A DNA stretch of 64,000 bases from Lachnospiraceae bacterium (GTDB lineage: Bacteria; Bacillota; Clostridia; Lachnospirales; Lachnospiraceae), in contig JAILIS010000010.1 in the NCBI GenBank assembly GCA_024695145.1, forward strand, positions 1 to 64,000, written 5' to 3'. The notes under the pieces are model-generated. The model saw only the letters and a list, made by a program, of their open reading frames with translations, was not told the DNA's origin and ran no database searches. The position numbers and the translations under genes were made by a program. This document shows, in pieces, positions 42,433 through 51,236 of the stretch (positions are counted from its first letter, which is position 1; the number at the start of each line of letters is the position of its first letter).

Positions 42433-43596
42433 TCACTCCATTTCGAATATATCCTGTACAACAACATAATCGCATTTTGCGTTTTTGATATATTCCGTGT
42501 ACGCTGTGATATTGTTCTCAAACATTCGCGGATCGATCGAATGCATTTCGTTAAAATCATACACGGCCATGACTTCCAAAGCATCTGTACATGATTTTCC
42601 GATGATAAGTATACTCGGCCTGTCGGGACGATTTGTCTTAACAACGGTGTTACCATAGTCACCGTTCATAAAGAACCCGTATTCTGTCGTCTCATCCTGT
42701 CTTATCAGGGGCATATCGGAAGGTTCGCCGAATTCATACCTCGTGTATTCATCAGGATAGTCTTTCGGAAGAGCATACTCCAGAAAATCCGTGTTCTTAT
42801 ACCCCGGATCACCCAGATGGGAAACAAGCGATCCCCAGAATTTCCCTTCCGGCCTGAAATGATCCATCTTCTCCCATTCGGGGAAGCTCAGCGGTTCTTT
42901 ATCCGGATTGTTGGCGTTAATTACATCAAGAAGCTTCAGATATGAATAATATGCACCTTTATATGTATAGTGATGATCACTTTTAAAGAACAGATACTCA
43001 TCCGAATGCTCTTCGGTTATGCCGTATGTATCAACACTCAGTATACCCTTACCGTTAAGATCCCGCATATCCTCATCATTTGCGGCATGATAATCATCTA
43101 CCGTCTCATCTTTATGGTAAGGAAAACTGTTCCAGAAATAAACATCCCTGGGATATATGTTCATGTAATAAAACTGTCCGCCGTAGGAAGCCGTGGCATC
43201 CTTAAGCGGTATCAGGACATTTTCGGTAAAAGGATCCCCGACTCTTGCAGGCTGCGGAAAATCATACGATATTATGAGCAGAGTATCGTCATCACAGGCT
43301 GTTATGCGGTCTATCTGCCTTTTTCCGAGCGCTCTGAGTATATGTGTATTGATCTCAACGAGAAGATCACGTCCTATCACCTGGTCAAGATTGTATGTTT
43401 CAAAAACTTCAAACCACTCCCCTGACAGAACACTGTTTACATCCGGCCAGCGGAAGAACTGCATCGTGCGATTTTCAAAAGATGAATACTCAACATCCTT
43501 TTTTATAAGTGAAGCAGACAGTATTGCAAGGCAGATCCCGACAAACAGCACGATCCTTTTGGGGACTCTTTTTTTTTCATTATCCGTTGTGTTCAT
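42433..43596 (-). CDS. DHHW/AlgX-like protein, probable polysaccharide O-acetylation partner
   Basis: A 387-residue protein with one N-terminal membrane helix (IVLFVGICLAILSASLI) and an extracytoplasmic SGNH/AlgX-type domain. The DHHW-family motif appears as FFKSDHHYTYKGAYY. Its position before the MBOAT gene and the 4-bp overlap (ATGA) with the GNAT gene upstream indicate one operon. It most likely hands acetyl groups from the MBOAT protein to surface glycan. Confidence 0.85.
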   Translation of the reverse strand: MNTTDNEKKRVPKRIVLFVGICLAILSASLIKKDVEYSSFENRTMQFFRWPDVNSVLSGEWFEVFETYNLDQVIGRDLLVEINTHILRALGKRQIDRITACDDDTLLIISYDFPQPARVGDPFTENVLIPLKDATASYGGQFYYMNIYPRDVYFWNSFPYHKDETVDDYHAANDEDMRDLNGKGILSVDTYGITEEHSDEYLFFKSDHHYTYKGAYYSYLKLLDVINANNPDKEPLSFPEWEKMDHFRPEGKFWGSLVSHLGDPGYKNTDFLEYALPKDYPDEYTRYEFGEPSDMPLIRQDETTEYGFFMNGDYGNTVVKTNRPDRPSILIIGKSCTDALEVMAVYDFNEMHSIDPRMFENNITAYTEYIKNAKCDYVVVQDIFEME

Positions 43597-44075
43597 ATAT
43601 CCTGTCCGTCCAGATCATATTCCATCGTGGTGGAACGCGGGGTCATCCCCATCGATCTGTAAAATGAAAACGCTCCTTCGTTTCCTTCCCATACATTCAG
43701 CGTGATGTCCCTGCATCCGAGCTTTTTCGCTTCCGTCTTGACGTGCTCAAACAGATCTGTTGCGATATGTTTTCCTCTTGATGCCTCATCCACACACAGA
43801 TCATCTATATACACCGATCTTTTGCAGATCATCGTATCGGCCTTTATATCCTTTAACTGGCAAAATGCATAACCTGTGACAGCTCCGGCATCATCAACGG
43901 CGACATAGACGGGTCTTTCGTCATCCTTAAACATTTCCTCGAGTTCTTCGCGGCCATATTTGGTCGTTCCGGACAAAAAAATATCCGGGCGTATCTTTGC
44001 ATGCACCTCCAAAACCTGTGAAAGGAGAGATAATACCCCCGGGATATCTTTATCTGCAGCTCTTCTGATCTTCAT
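43593..44075 (-). CDS. GNAT-family N-acetyltransferase
   Basis: A 160-residue acetyl-CoA-dependent acetyltransferase. The acetyl-CoA motif is DEASRGKHIATDLFEHV, and SVYIDDLCVD and ITLNVWEGNEGAFSFYRSMGM are the other family blocks. Substrate unknown. It overlaps the SDR gene by one base and the DHHW gene by four, the tightest part of this operon. Confidence 0.88.
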   Translation of the reverse strand: MKIRRAADKDIPGVLSLLSQVLEVHAKIRPDIFLSGTTKYGREELEEMFKDDERPVYVAVDDAGAVTGYAFCQLKDIKADTMICKRSVYIDDLCVDEASRGKHIATDLFEHVKTEAKKLGCRDITLNVWEGNEGAFSFYRSMGMTPRSTTMEYDLDGQDI

Positions 44076-45094
44076 TATCTCAGTCTGTCCTTCGCCTCTT
44101 CAAGCTCATCTATCACCCTATCACAGAACAGGTCAAACTCGGGATCCGGAACCTGACACTCCGGATGTGACAGACAGTAGTCGATAGTCCTTCTGATACC
44201 CTGGTCGAACCTTATCGTGCATGTAAATCCCGGAACAACTGATTTTAACTTACTGTTGTCAAACACGACCGAGTTCGCTTTGTCCCCGAGCAGAGATCCG
44301 AAATAGTCATAATCACTTACAGAAGCAAGGAATTCCGATGATACGTAATACGGGATAAAATCAACGTCAAGCGCATCCGCTATGGCTTCATATATCTGGT
44401 TCCATGTAAGCGTTTCGTCGCTTGTGATCTGGAAGCTCTCTCCTATAGCATGAGGATTACCCATAAGGCCGATAAATCCCTTTGCAAAATCCTCGTTAAA
44501 CGTCATGGTCCAAAGGGAAGTTCCGTCTCCGTGAAGAATTACGGGCTTTCCTTCGATCATCCTTTTGATAACCTGCCAGCTTCCCTTGTTCCCGTGAACA
44601 CCGAGGGGGACGCTTCTCTCATCGTAAGTGTGACTCGGTCTGACTATCGTGATCGGAAAGCCTTCCTTCTCGTATTTATCCATAAAAAAGCTCTCGCAGT
44701 ATATCTTGTTTCTCGAGTATTCCCAGAAAGGGTTGGCCAGCGCGGTTCCTTCGGTTATCACATAATTCCTGCAGGGCTTGTTGTACGCGGAAGCCGAACT
44801 GATATATATGAACTGCGCACACCTTCCCCTGAAGAGCCTGTAATCTCTCTCCGCCTGTTCGGGCGTAAATCCGATGAAATCACAGACACAGTCAAACCGC
44901 ATCTCCCCGATAAGATCATCTACCGCATCTTCATCATTGATATCCGCATTAATGATATGAACATTCTCAGGAACTTCATCAGTCCTGCTGCCCCTGTTGA
45001 TCAGATAGAGTTCCCAGTCCTCATCACGTGATACGGCCCGTGTCACAGCCATAGAGATCGTTCCTGTTCCGCCTATGAATAGAGCTTTTCTCAT
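44075..45094 (-). CDS. NAD-dependent epimerase/dehydratase (extended SDR)
   Basis: A 339-residue SDR enzyme. The nucleotide motif is FIGGTGTIS, the catalytic Ser is in YISSASAYNKP and the Tyr/Lys pair in WEYSRNKIYCE. Nucleotide-sugar epimerases and mRNA-binding homologues share this form, so the substrate is unclear. An AGGAAGG site precedes the ATG. It begins 37 bp after the OmpA/ZorB-like gene; the gap contains a CCGTATACGG palindrome but no strong promoter. Confidence 0.86.
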   Translation of the reverse strand: MRKALFIGGTGTISMAVTRAVSRDEDWELYLINRGSRTDEVPENVHIINADINDEDAVDDLIGEMRFDCVCDFIGFTPEQAERDYRLFRGRCAQFIYISSASAYNKPCRNYVITEGTALANPFWEYSRNKIYCESFFMDKYEKEGFPITIVRPSHTYDERSVPLGVHGNKGSWQVIKRMIEGKPVILHGDGTSLWTMTFNEDFAKGFIGLMGNPHAIGESFQITSDETLTWNQIYEAIADALDVDFIPYYVSSEFLASVSDYDYFGSLLGDKANSVVFDNSKLKSVVPGFTCTIRFDQGIRRTIDYCLSHPECQVPDPEFDLFCDRVIDELEEAKDRLR

Positions 45095-45131
45095 ATCCCA
45101 TTCCTTCCTGCCGTACCGTATACGGCTGATA

Positions 45132-46043
45132 TCAGTTGGATGATGTTTCGTTGAGTATTTCCATCATTTCCCGGATCATCTCTTCATCCCTTAATCTGAA
45201 GAGGATCTCCACACGCCTTGATGCTTCGGCATCAACACTTCCGTCGGGCTTGAGTATCGGTTCGGAATAAGATCTGCCGACCGTTGAGAGGACTTCCTTC
45301 AGTTCCTCTTTTTCCCTCTCTGTCAGAAAATCACTGTCATCGCTGATACAGTAATCGGCAACAGAATACGCTCTTTGCTGCGACAGCTGAAGATTTGACA
45401 GATAACTTCCGTCCGTATCGGTATGCCCTTCTATGACTATCTCCGATACATACTTACTGTATTTCGGACTGAGCAGTATCTTTAAATATCTGGGCATGAA
45501 CTCCCCGAGAAAATCCTTTCCGCCCGATTTTAAGACCGATCTGTTATATTCATACAAAATGTTCGAATCCATCGTGATCGCACCGGTATTTTCATCCACT
45601 GCGATGGAAAGAGACGAATGCTCGAATTCATTGCGCAGTGCCTCAATGAGCTCACTTCTGATACCGATGATATTATCAAGCTTGGCCTGCTGCTCTCCCA
45701 TGAGCTTTTCAAGTTCTTTGAGCAGCTGGGACTGCTCTTCGAGTTTCCTCTGCTGTGCAAGCAGTTCGCCCTCCTGCTCCGAAAGCTTCAGTTCCTGGGC
45801 GTTCAGCTTGGCACCCTGCTCCTCTATCGTCAGCCGCTCGTTTTCAAGCTCCTCCGACTGGATGATAAGCTCCTGCTCCTTACCTGCCAGTTCGTTCTGC
45901 TTCTGGTCATACATGACTTTTGAACGCAGTACCGTAAGTGAGATGATCAGAACAAAACACAACAGAAGCCCTGCCATCATATCCGAATAAGACAGCCAGT
46001 ATGAAGTTTCCTCATCTCTCCTGTGGAAGTTCCTTCGCCTCAT
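45132..46043 (-). CDS. ZorB/MotB-like OmpA-domain protein
   Basis: A 303-residue protein with one N-terminal membrane helix carrying an Asp (SYSDMMAGLLLCFVLIISL), as in MotB and ZorB where the Asp carries the ion. A long heptad-rich coiled coil (about 40-130) leads to a C-terminal OmpA peptidoglycan-binding domain with VIEGHTDTDGSYLSNLQLSQQRA. It lies directly after the MotA-like gene with no gap. The coiled-coil stretch and partner make it closer to ZorB than to a flagellar MotB. See the ZorA-like entry. Confidence 0.8.
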   Translation of the reverse strand: MRRRNFHRRDEETSYWLSYSDMMAGLLLCFVLIISLTVLRSKVMYDQKQNELAGKEQELIIQSEELENERLTIEEQGAKLNAQELKLSEQEGELLAQQRKLEEQSQLLKELEKLMGEQQAKLDNIIGIRSELIEALRNEFEHSSLSIAVDENTGAITMDSNILYEYNRSVLKSGGKDFLGEFMPRYLKILLSPKYSKYVSEIVIEGHTDTDGSYLSNLQLSQQRAYSVADYCISDDSDFLTEREKEELKEVLSTVGRSYSEPILKPDGSVDAEASRRVEILFRLRDEEMIREMMEILNETSSN

Positions 46044-47444
46044 TTATCTTCTCCCGACGGACTGATTTACCTTATCCGAAAGCTTTTTCATATAATCAAC
46101 ACCGTTTGTGACTTCTTCAAGTGCCTCGTTAACACGTTCATTGGTATCTTTTGAATAATTGTCTATACGCGAAACGGCATCCTTGAATTCCTGTATCATC
46201 TTGCCCTGTTCCATGAGCATGTTTCTCTCCTGAAATACCAGGCTACGTGCCGATCTGTCTTCCGTTGTCAACCGTTCGAGAGTTTTTTGAAGTTCGTTCT
46301 GGATGGTCTGTATGCTGGCAGTATAACTGTTAAGGGTCGTGACAAGCCGCTCTGTCTCGTGATTGATGGTATGAAGTGTTGCGGTATTGCTTCCCGTAGT
46401 CTTTAACAGATCCGTCATCAGATCGGCTGTCTCTTTCTGTGAATTGTACTGCTCCTTAACCGACTCGCTCAGCTGATAAAAACTGTTGCCGAGAGATGCA
46501 TTCATCTCTGTTATAAAAGTATCCACTATCTGCCTGATGGCTTCGACTTCGTTTCTGACCATTATAGTCTCAAACTCGGAAACCGCCTTGGCAAGTCTTT
46601 CAAACTGCGGATCTATGATCCTGTCAAGTTCCTCCGCAACCCTGACATACATTCTGTCAACAGCCTCAATCTGTTCAGCCTGAAGGGATATCAGCTGGTT
46701 CATTCCGTTGTTCTCGGTATCCGGAAGAACGTATTTCTTAAATGCCTGATTAAAATCAGCTACCGCGCATTCACCTTCATATAGTTTTCTCTTGTAGATC
46801 GCATTGAACGTAAGTGAAAAAACAAGTCCGAAGATCGATGTATGGAATGCGACTTTGATACCTTTCATAAGAGGCTCTATGCTGCTTGTCATCTGTGCGG
46901 TCGTACCGGTATTGAAATGTTCAAGACCTATGGAAAGACCTATGAACGTTCCGAGTATTCCGAGACCCGTGAGCATTCCGGGAACCTGATTGAGCTCATT
47001 TCTGTGCATGACGGTGTCTACAAGCTCTTCGTTGATATAATCGTCAATACTCGGCCGGTAATACGCATTTTCCGCATCATCTTCCCTGTTCAGTTCAAAA
47101 ACGAAATCCGTAAAAAGGGAATCAAGAGTTTTGTTTCTGAACAGTTTGACATTATTCGACTGGTATGGTTCCCACAGATAAGAGTGGGCATTGAGCGCAT
47201 CTGATTTTATCTTTCCGGTAGCGTTCTTTAAGTCCTTGATAATAGCGTTCATAGGCGCAAAAGAGCCAAAGTCGGCCGCCAGGAACACTATGGCAACGAT
47301 CACGAACATCACTATGTTTATGATGACGGTTGTTTTATTGGCACTGTCCCTTACATCCGGCCTGAAATTGAGATATACACACAAAGCCGCCATTCCGAAG
47401 AATACAATGGTCAGTCCCCATTCATACCATTTTCTCTTAAACAT
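46044..47444 (-). CDS. ZorA-like MotA/TolQ/ExbB proton-channel protein with long cytosolic tail
   Basis: A 466-residue membrane protein. Two N-terminal helices (about 6-28 and 37-60), a cytosolic segment, and a second pair including GMLTGLGILGTFIGLSIGL and FHTSIFGLVFSLTFNAIY form the MotA/ExbB stator unit. From about 235 to 466 a heptad-rich, helical cytosolic tail extends (TLHTINHETERLVTTLNSYTAS). ZorA of the Zorya anti-phage system has this architecture. Here the adjacent genes are ZorB-like, NhaC and SDR; no ZorC, ZorD or ZorE is present. It lies 20 bp after NhaC. Confidence 0.78.
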   Translation of the reverse strand: MFKRKWYEWGLTIVFFGMAALCVYLNFRPDVRDSANKTTVIINIVMFVIVAIVFLAADFGSFAPMNAIIKDLKNATGKIKSDALNAHSYLWEPYQSNNVKLFRNKTLDSLFTDFVFELNREDDAENAYYRPSIDDYINEELVDTVMHRNELNQVPGMLTGLGILGTFIGLSIGLEHFNTGTTAQMTSSIEPLMKGIKVAFHTSIFGLVFSLTFNAIYKRKLYEGECAVADFNQAFKKYVLPDTENNGMNQLISLQAEQIEAVDRMYVRVAEELDRIIDPQFERLAKAVSEFETIMVRNEVEAIRQIVDTFITEMNASLGNSFYQLSESVKEQYNSQKETADLMTDLLKTTGSNTATLHTINHETERLVTTLNSYTASIQTIQNELQKTLERLTTEDRSARSLVFQERNMLMEQGKMIQEFKDAVSRIDNYSKDTNERVNEALEEVTNGVDYMKKLSDKVNQSVGRR

Positions 47445-47464
47445 ACGATCCTCCCTTGATCAAT

Positions 47465-49081
47465 TCAGGCCTTTGAAGTTTTCTTCATAAAGAAAAGGAA
47501 TGCTATAACAAGAGCAATACCTACAGGCAGAGACAACCATGTAATACCTGCCTCTGCAAACAACCCCGCAAGAATGTAGCAGACAGTTGAAATACATGCA
47601 ACCGATATGGCGTAAGGAAGCTGTGTCTCAACATGATTAATATGGTTACAGTGCGCACCGGCCGATGACATAATTGTTGTATCGGATATCGGTGAGCAGT
47701 GATCACCGCAGACCGCACCGGCAAGACAGGCGGAAATTCCCACAAAGAACAGCGGGCTGGTCTCCGGAAAGATAACCGATACAATGGGAATGAGAATACC
47801 GAATGTTCCCCAGCTCGTTCCGGTAGCAAACGCCACCAGACATGCGACCACAAACACTATGGCCGGAAGAGCCCACTGAAGCCCGTCCGCGTTTGACATG
47901 ATCATCTTCACAAAAGAACCTGCTTCAAGAGCATTGGTCATATTCTTAAGTGCCGTCGCAAGAGTCAGTATGGTTATGGCAGGAACCATTGAATAAAATC
48001 CCCTGGGTATACATTCCATGGCTTCATCAAATGTTACCACCTTACGTACGATCATATAAACTACTATAACAACAAGGGCGATAATGCTTCCCCACGGAAG
48101 TCCCACATATGCATCTGTACTTGAAAAGGCTTCTATGACACCGCCTTCTTCGATCGCGCTGAATCCGTTGTGCAGAAGTCCCCATACACAGAATGCGATA
48201 AGTATGATCACAGGCACGATGAGGTCACGCAGCCTTCCTTTTGGTTTGGCGTCGGGCCCTTCTGTCTTGAGTATGTATTCCTCATCCTCTGACAGATCCA
48301 TCTTACTCAGATCCCCGGTAAGCTCAGCGACCTCTTCAAATTTTTTCATCTTGCCATAGTCAAATTTTAAAACAGATATGGTTATGAGAAAAACAATAGT
48401 CAGTATGGAATAGAAATTGTAAGGTATCGCCCTGATAAACAGTTCAATCCCCGAATATCTCTCACTTTCGACACATCCGCTTACCGCCGCTGCCCATGAT
48501 GATATCGGAGCTATCATACATATCGGAGCTGCAGTGGCATCAATAAGATATGCAAGCTTGACTCTCGATACTTTTTTTGAATCCGTGATCGGTGACATTA
48601 CGGAACCTACTGTCAGACAGTTGAAATAGTCATCTATAAAGATCAGAACTCCGAGAGCGATAGTCGCAATGGAGGCGCCCACTTTAGTTTTGATGTTTTT
48701 GGAAGCCCATTCACCGAAAGATCTTGACGCTCCGCTCCTGTTGATAAGAGCAACCACTATCCCGAGGATCACGATGAATATCAGAATACCTGCGTTTCCC
48801 GCGACGGCATCGGTAAGACCGTCTACCGTCACCGTGTCAAGTGTTCCCGTAAAAGAACACGATGATACCATGACCGCTCCCAAAACTATTCCCACAAACA
48901 GCGAAGAATAGGCGTCCTTGGTTATCAGCGCCAGCAGGATCGCGACAAGCGGCGGGACAAGCGCCCAGAATGTTCCCGTAAACATGTAGCCTCCATCGGC
49001 TGAAGCGTTAACAATACATATTATAAGTATCATAAGTACAAAGATACTGCCGGCGATCAGTGCCGATCTCTTCTTTTTCAT
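47465..49081 (-). CDS. NhaC-family Na+/H+ antiporter
   Basis: A 538-residue polytopic antiporter with about 12 helices. FIDDYFNCLTVGSVMSPITD, FATGTSWGTFGILIPI and GAVCGDHCSPISDTTIMSSAGA are characteristic of the NhaC/Na-H antiporter family. It exchanges Na+ (or an organic substrate such as malate/lactate) for protons. It is between the sensor gene and the ZorA-like gene, with gaps of only about 20 bp on either side, so the ion-driven motor pair and an ion antiporter are probably co-transcribed. Confidence 0.93.
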   Translation of the reverse strand: MKKKRSALIAGSIFVLMILIICIVNASADGGYMFTGTFWALVPPLVAILLALITKDAYSSLFVGIVLGAVMVSSCSFTGTLDTVTVDGLTDAVAGNAGILIFIVILGIVVALINRSGASRSFGEWASKNIKTKVGASIATIALGVLIFIDDYFNCLTVGSVMSPITDSKKVSRVKLAYLIDATAAPICMIAPISSWAAAVSGCVESERYSGIELFIRAIPYNFYSILTIVFLITISVLKFDYGKMKKFEEVAELTGDLSKMDLSEDEEYILKTEGPDAKPKGRLRDLIVPVIILIAFCVWGLLHNGFSAIEEGGVIEAFSSTDAYVGLPWGSIIALVVIVVYMIVRKVVTFDEAMECIPRGFYSMVPAITILTLATALKNMTNALEAGSFVKMIMSNADGLQWALPAIVFVVACLVAFATGTSWGTFGILIPIVSVIFPETSPLFFVGISACLAGAVCGDHCSPISDTTIMSSAGAHCNHINHVETQLPYAISVACISTVCYILAGLFAEAGITWLSLPVGIALVIAFLFFMKKTSKA

Positions 49082-49104
49082 AGCTATACAGTCCTTTCTT
49101 TAGC

Positions 49105-50469
49105 TCATGATATCGTTTTCTTCTTCAATACGTCAATAACAATGCGGTTCTTGGTATTTTCAAGTGACAGTGAAAGATTTTCGACCAGAACCTTGTGTTT
49201 ATCCCTGCTGAAAAAATCCTTTTCGTATGGCATTACAGTATATCCGTATGTCTGATTATTGTTTCTCAAAGACTCAAACAGATAAGTCCGACAGTGATTT
49301 TTCCATTTTGCGGGATACAGTTTTTCTTTGATCTCAATGTCCTCTTCACCGTCATCGTAAAACAGTATCATACTGTCATCAAATCCTTCTTTTGGTGAAT
49401 CCACATCTTCATCAAAGAATGATCTGTTCAATGCTATGGCTATATCCGGCGTCCCCATAAGTTCTTTGAGACCGGTCAGGGCTTCTCTGTAATCACCCGG
49501 CGTTTTGCACTTATCGAGAATCTGTCTGGAATAACTGTGTCTGGAAATGGTCTCTGTCTGTTTTCTGTTCTTCTTGACCAGTTCATTGTAATCGCTCCTG
49601 ATATCTCTTGTAAGATCACATCCGCAGCTTTCGTTATAGCTGATATATCCTTCCACAAAGCGGGTATCATATTCCAGATCATCTTCCAGCTTTTCAAGGA
49701 GTGCATCCATTGCTTCATATCCCAGTTGTTTGTGATTCCTGTTAACACTTGTAATGGAAGGCGAATACTTCTGTGCTCCTTCGATATTGTCGAATCCAGT
49801 GAGCTTCATATAATCGGGTATGGCTATCCCGTCACGAAAAGCCGCCTCAATATATCCCAGTGCCATAAAATCATTTGCGCAGATAACGGCATCCGCCATG
49901 TTGACCCCACGCTCTTTCCATTCATTATATGCTTCTGCTCCGTCGGTCTTCCAAAATCTTTTGTGAAGGACCCTTCTTTTCTCAAGCTTTATTCCGTGGG
50001 ATGCCATACAATCACAAAATGCCCTGAATCTTTCCATATTCTCGGCATTGTCCTCCGGACCGCCCAGATAGTTCATTATTCTGCAGTCATGTATGGTGAT
50101 CATATGATCCACAAGCTGATACATGGACCGGTAATTATCAAGCCCGCAAAAAATAGTGTTGTCGGAATGTATGTCGATACAGACAACAGGTCTGTTATGC
50201 TCTTGAAATGTAGTTGTTATTTTGTTGACGTGCTTGAGTGATTCCACTGTCGAAAGCGCGATTATCAACCCGTCGTATTTGTCGGGATCGGGAAGAAAAT
50301 ATATCTCTCTCCCCTTCAGAAAATAATCGCTCTCCATAAGATTATCATAGGAATTGAGTATATGAAGCTCGATGTCCTCTGTTCCTATCCTCTCCAGAAT
50401 ACCATCGATGGTCGCTTTGGCGTACTCACTGTCCCATGTGCTTATCAATAACAGGATCCTTTTTAGCAT
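49105..50469 (-). CDS. Periplasmic-binding-protein-like sensor without DNA-binding domain
   Basis: A 454-residue soluble protein. Residues about 1-270 have the LacI/GalR-type sugar-binding fold (ICANDFMALGYIEAAFRDGIAIPDYMKLTGFDN), and a helical GAF-like region follows. It lacks an HTH and also the GGDEF domain that usually follows in such Lachnospiraceae proteins. I choose the ATG at 50469 because GGAG lies eight bases upstream; the ORF-track start at 50490 has none. The gene overlaps the Mrr-like gene by 44 bp. It may regulate by protein contact; the target is unknown. Confidence 0.75.
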   Translation of the reverse strand: MLKRILLLISTWDSEYAKATIDGILERIGTEDIELHILNSYDNLMESDYFLKGREIYFLPDPDKYDGLIIALSTVESLKHVNKITTTFQEHNRPVVCIDIHSDNTIFCGLDNYRSMYQLVDHMITIHDCRIMNYLGGPEDNAENMERFRAFCDCMASHGIKLEKRRVLHKRFWKTDGAEAYNEWKERGVNMADAVICANDFMALGYIEAAFRDGIAIPDYMKLTGFDNIEGAQKYSPSITSVNRNHKQLGYEAMDALLEKLEDDLEYDTRFVEGYISYNESCGCDLTRDIRSDYNELVKKNRKQTETISRHSYSRQILDKCKTPGDYREALTGLKELMGTPDIAIALNRSFFDEDVDSPKEGFDDSMILFYDDGEEDIEIKEKLYPAKWKNHCRTYLFESLRNNNQTYGYTVMPYEKDFFSRDKHKVLVENLSLSLENTKNRIVIDVLKKKTIS

Positions 50470-50971
50470 TATCGATCTCCGGTCTGACAAACTGCATAAG
50501 TTTCTTTTTTTCGGGAATGGTTGTCTTGTGAATGAGATTTATCACATAATCTCCGTCCCACAATACAACATTGAGTTTATTGGCAAATTCAACCGCTGAT
50601 TTTGTAAAGTTCTGATTTGTCATCACTGCGGCTACCATTACGCCGTAATAGTCTTTGCCGGCATACGCTTCCTGAACGGCTTTGATGCCTACGGAATCAG
50701 AGAGACACTTGCACTGGATCGCGTATGTGATGCCGTCTCTGTCCGCGATTATATCAACTCCGTAGTCATGGCTTGCAGGGGTCGTCTCCACATTGTCAAA
50801 TCCTGCGGCTTCCAACAGTTCAGCGCAGTAATTCTCAAATTCCGCACCTTCCATATCGTCAAAGATCTGTTCATCATCATCTCTGTTACGCTTCATGAAC
50901 CAGATCCAGACGGCAAGAAAGATCAGAACGGCTACCCCTATTATCACTATGGCGATGGTAACAACATTCAT
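50426..50971 (-). CDS. Membrane-anchored Mrr-like restriction endonuclease domain protein
   Basis: A 181-residue protein: one N-terminal membrane helix (VTIAIVIIGVAVLIFLAVWIWFM) and a cytosolic PD-(D/E)XK nuclease domain of Mrr_cat type, with HDYGVDIIADRDGITYAIQCKC holding the D...QxK catalytic pattern and AVMTNQNFTKSAVEFA as a family block. No methyltransferase or specificity gene is near. It is expressed from the direction of the SRP RNA gene. AGGAGG lies 15 bases before the ATG, a wide gap. Its substrate and role are unknown. Confidence 0.83.
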   Translation of the reverse strand: MNVVTIAIVIIGVAVLIFLAVWIWFMKRNRDDDEQIFDDMEGAEFENYCAELLEAAGFDNVETTPASHDYGVDIIADRDGITYAIQCKCLSDSVGIKAVQEAYAGKDYYGVMVAAVMTNQNFTKSAVEFANKLNVVLWDGDYVINLIHKTTIPEKKKLMQFVRPEIDNAKKDPVIDKHMGQ

Positions 50972-51033
50972 TATCTGTGAGACAGACCTCCTACCATTTC
51001 TCTTTGTGAAACAGGCCCCTTCTGTCTGTATTT

Positions 51034-51172
51034 AACAATCGAAAGGGGGCCCGGCCAGGCACCCTTGCGGCACACAGGGGCATCTGTTTAGTGCTGCTTC
51101 ATTCCTGACCTGACACGATTCGCAGCGCCCTGTTGCGCAAGACCCGGCCGAAACACACCCTTTCGACTGCGC
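51034..51172 (-). ncRNA. ffs: Signal recognition particle RNA, small (4.5S-like) type
   Basis: Read on the minus strand, the sequence folds as a long hairpin. The apical loop region GTCAGGTCAGGAATGAAGCAGC matches the SRP core (GTCAGGTCCGGAAGGAAGCAGC) with small changes, the distal arm carries CAGATGCCC, and the closing stem pairs TCGAAAGGG with CCCTTTCGA around GGCCGGG/GCCTGGCC. A perfect promoter (TTGACA-N17-TATACT) starts it. The ORF track calls 51032-51226 a protein here; that reading frame is a shadow. The end is approximate, since no strong terminator is seen. Confidence 0.88.
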
Positions 51173-51179
51173 AATTTGT

Positions 51180-51208
51180 AGTATACACAAGGCTGTAACC
51201 GTTGTCAA
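51180..51208 (-). promoter_or_regulatory. Promoter of the SRP RNA gene
   Basis: TTGACA (51208-51203), a 17-bp spacer and TATACT (51185-51180), placing transcription start about 51173. Confidence 0.88.
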
Positions 51209-51236
51209 TTCTGGGGAAACGAGCATTCATAGACTC

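Noticed and set aside
45132-47444. Complete Zorya defence system
   Set aside because: No ZorC, ZorD or ZorE homologue is seen in the neighbouring genes; reported only as a ZorAB-like pair.
49105-50490. LacI-type repressor
   Set aside because: The N-terminus starts with the first strand of the sugar-binding fold and has no HTH.
51032-51226. 64-residue protein on the ORF track
   Set aside because: The region is the SRP RNA with its promoter; the frame is a shadow.
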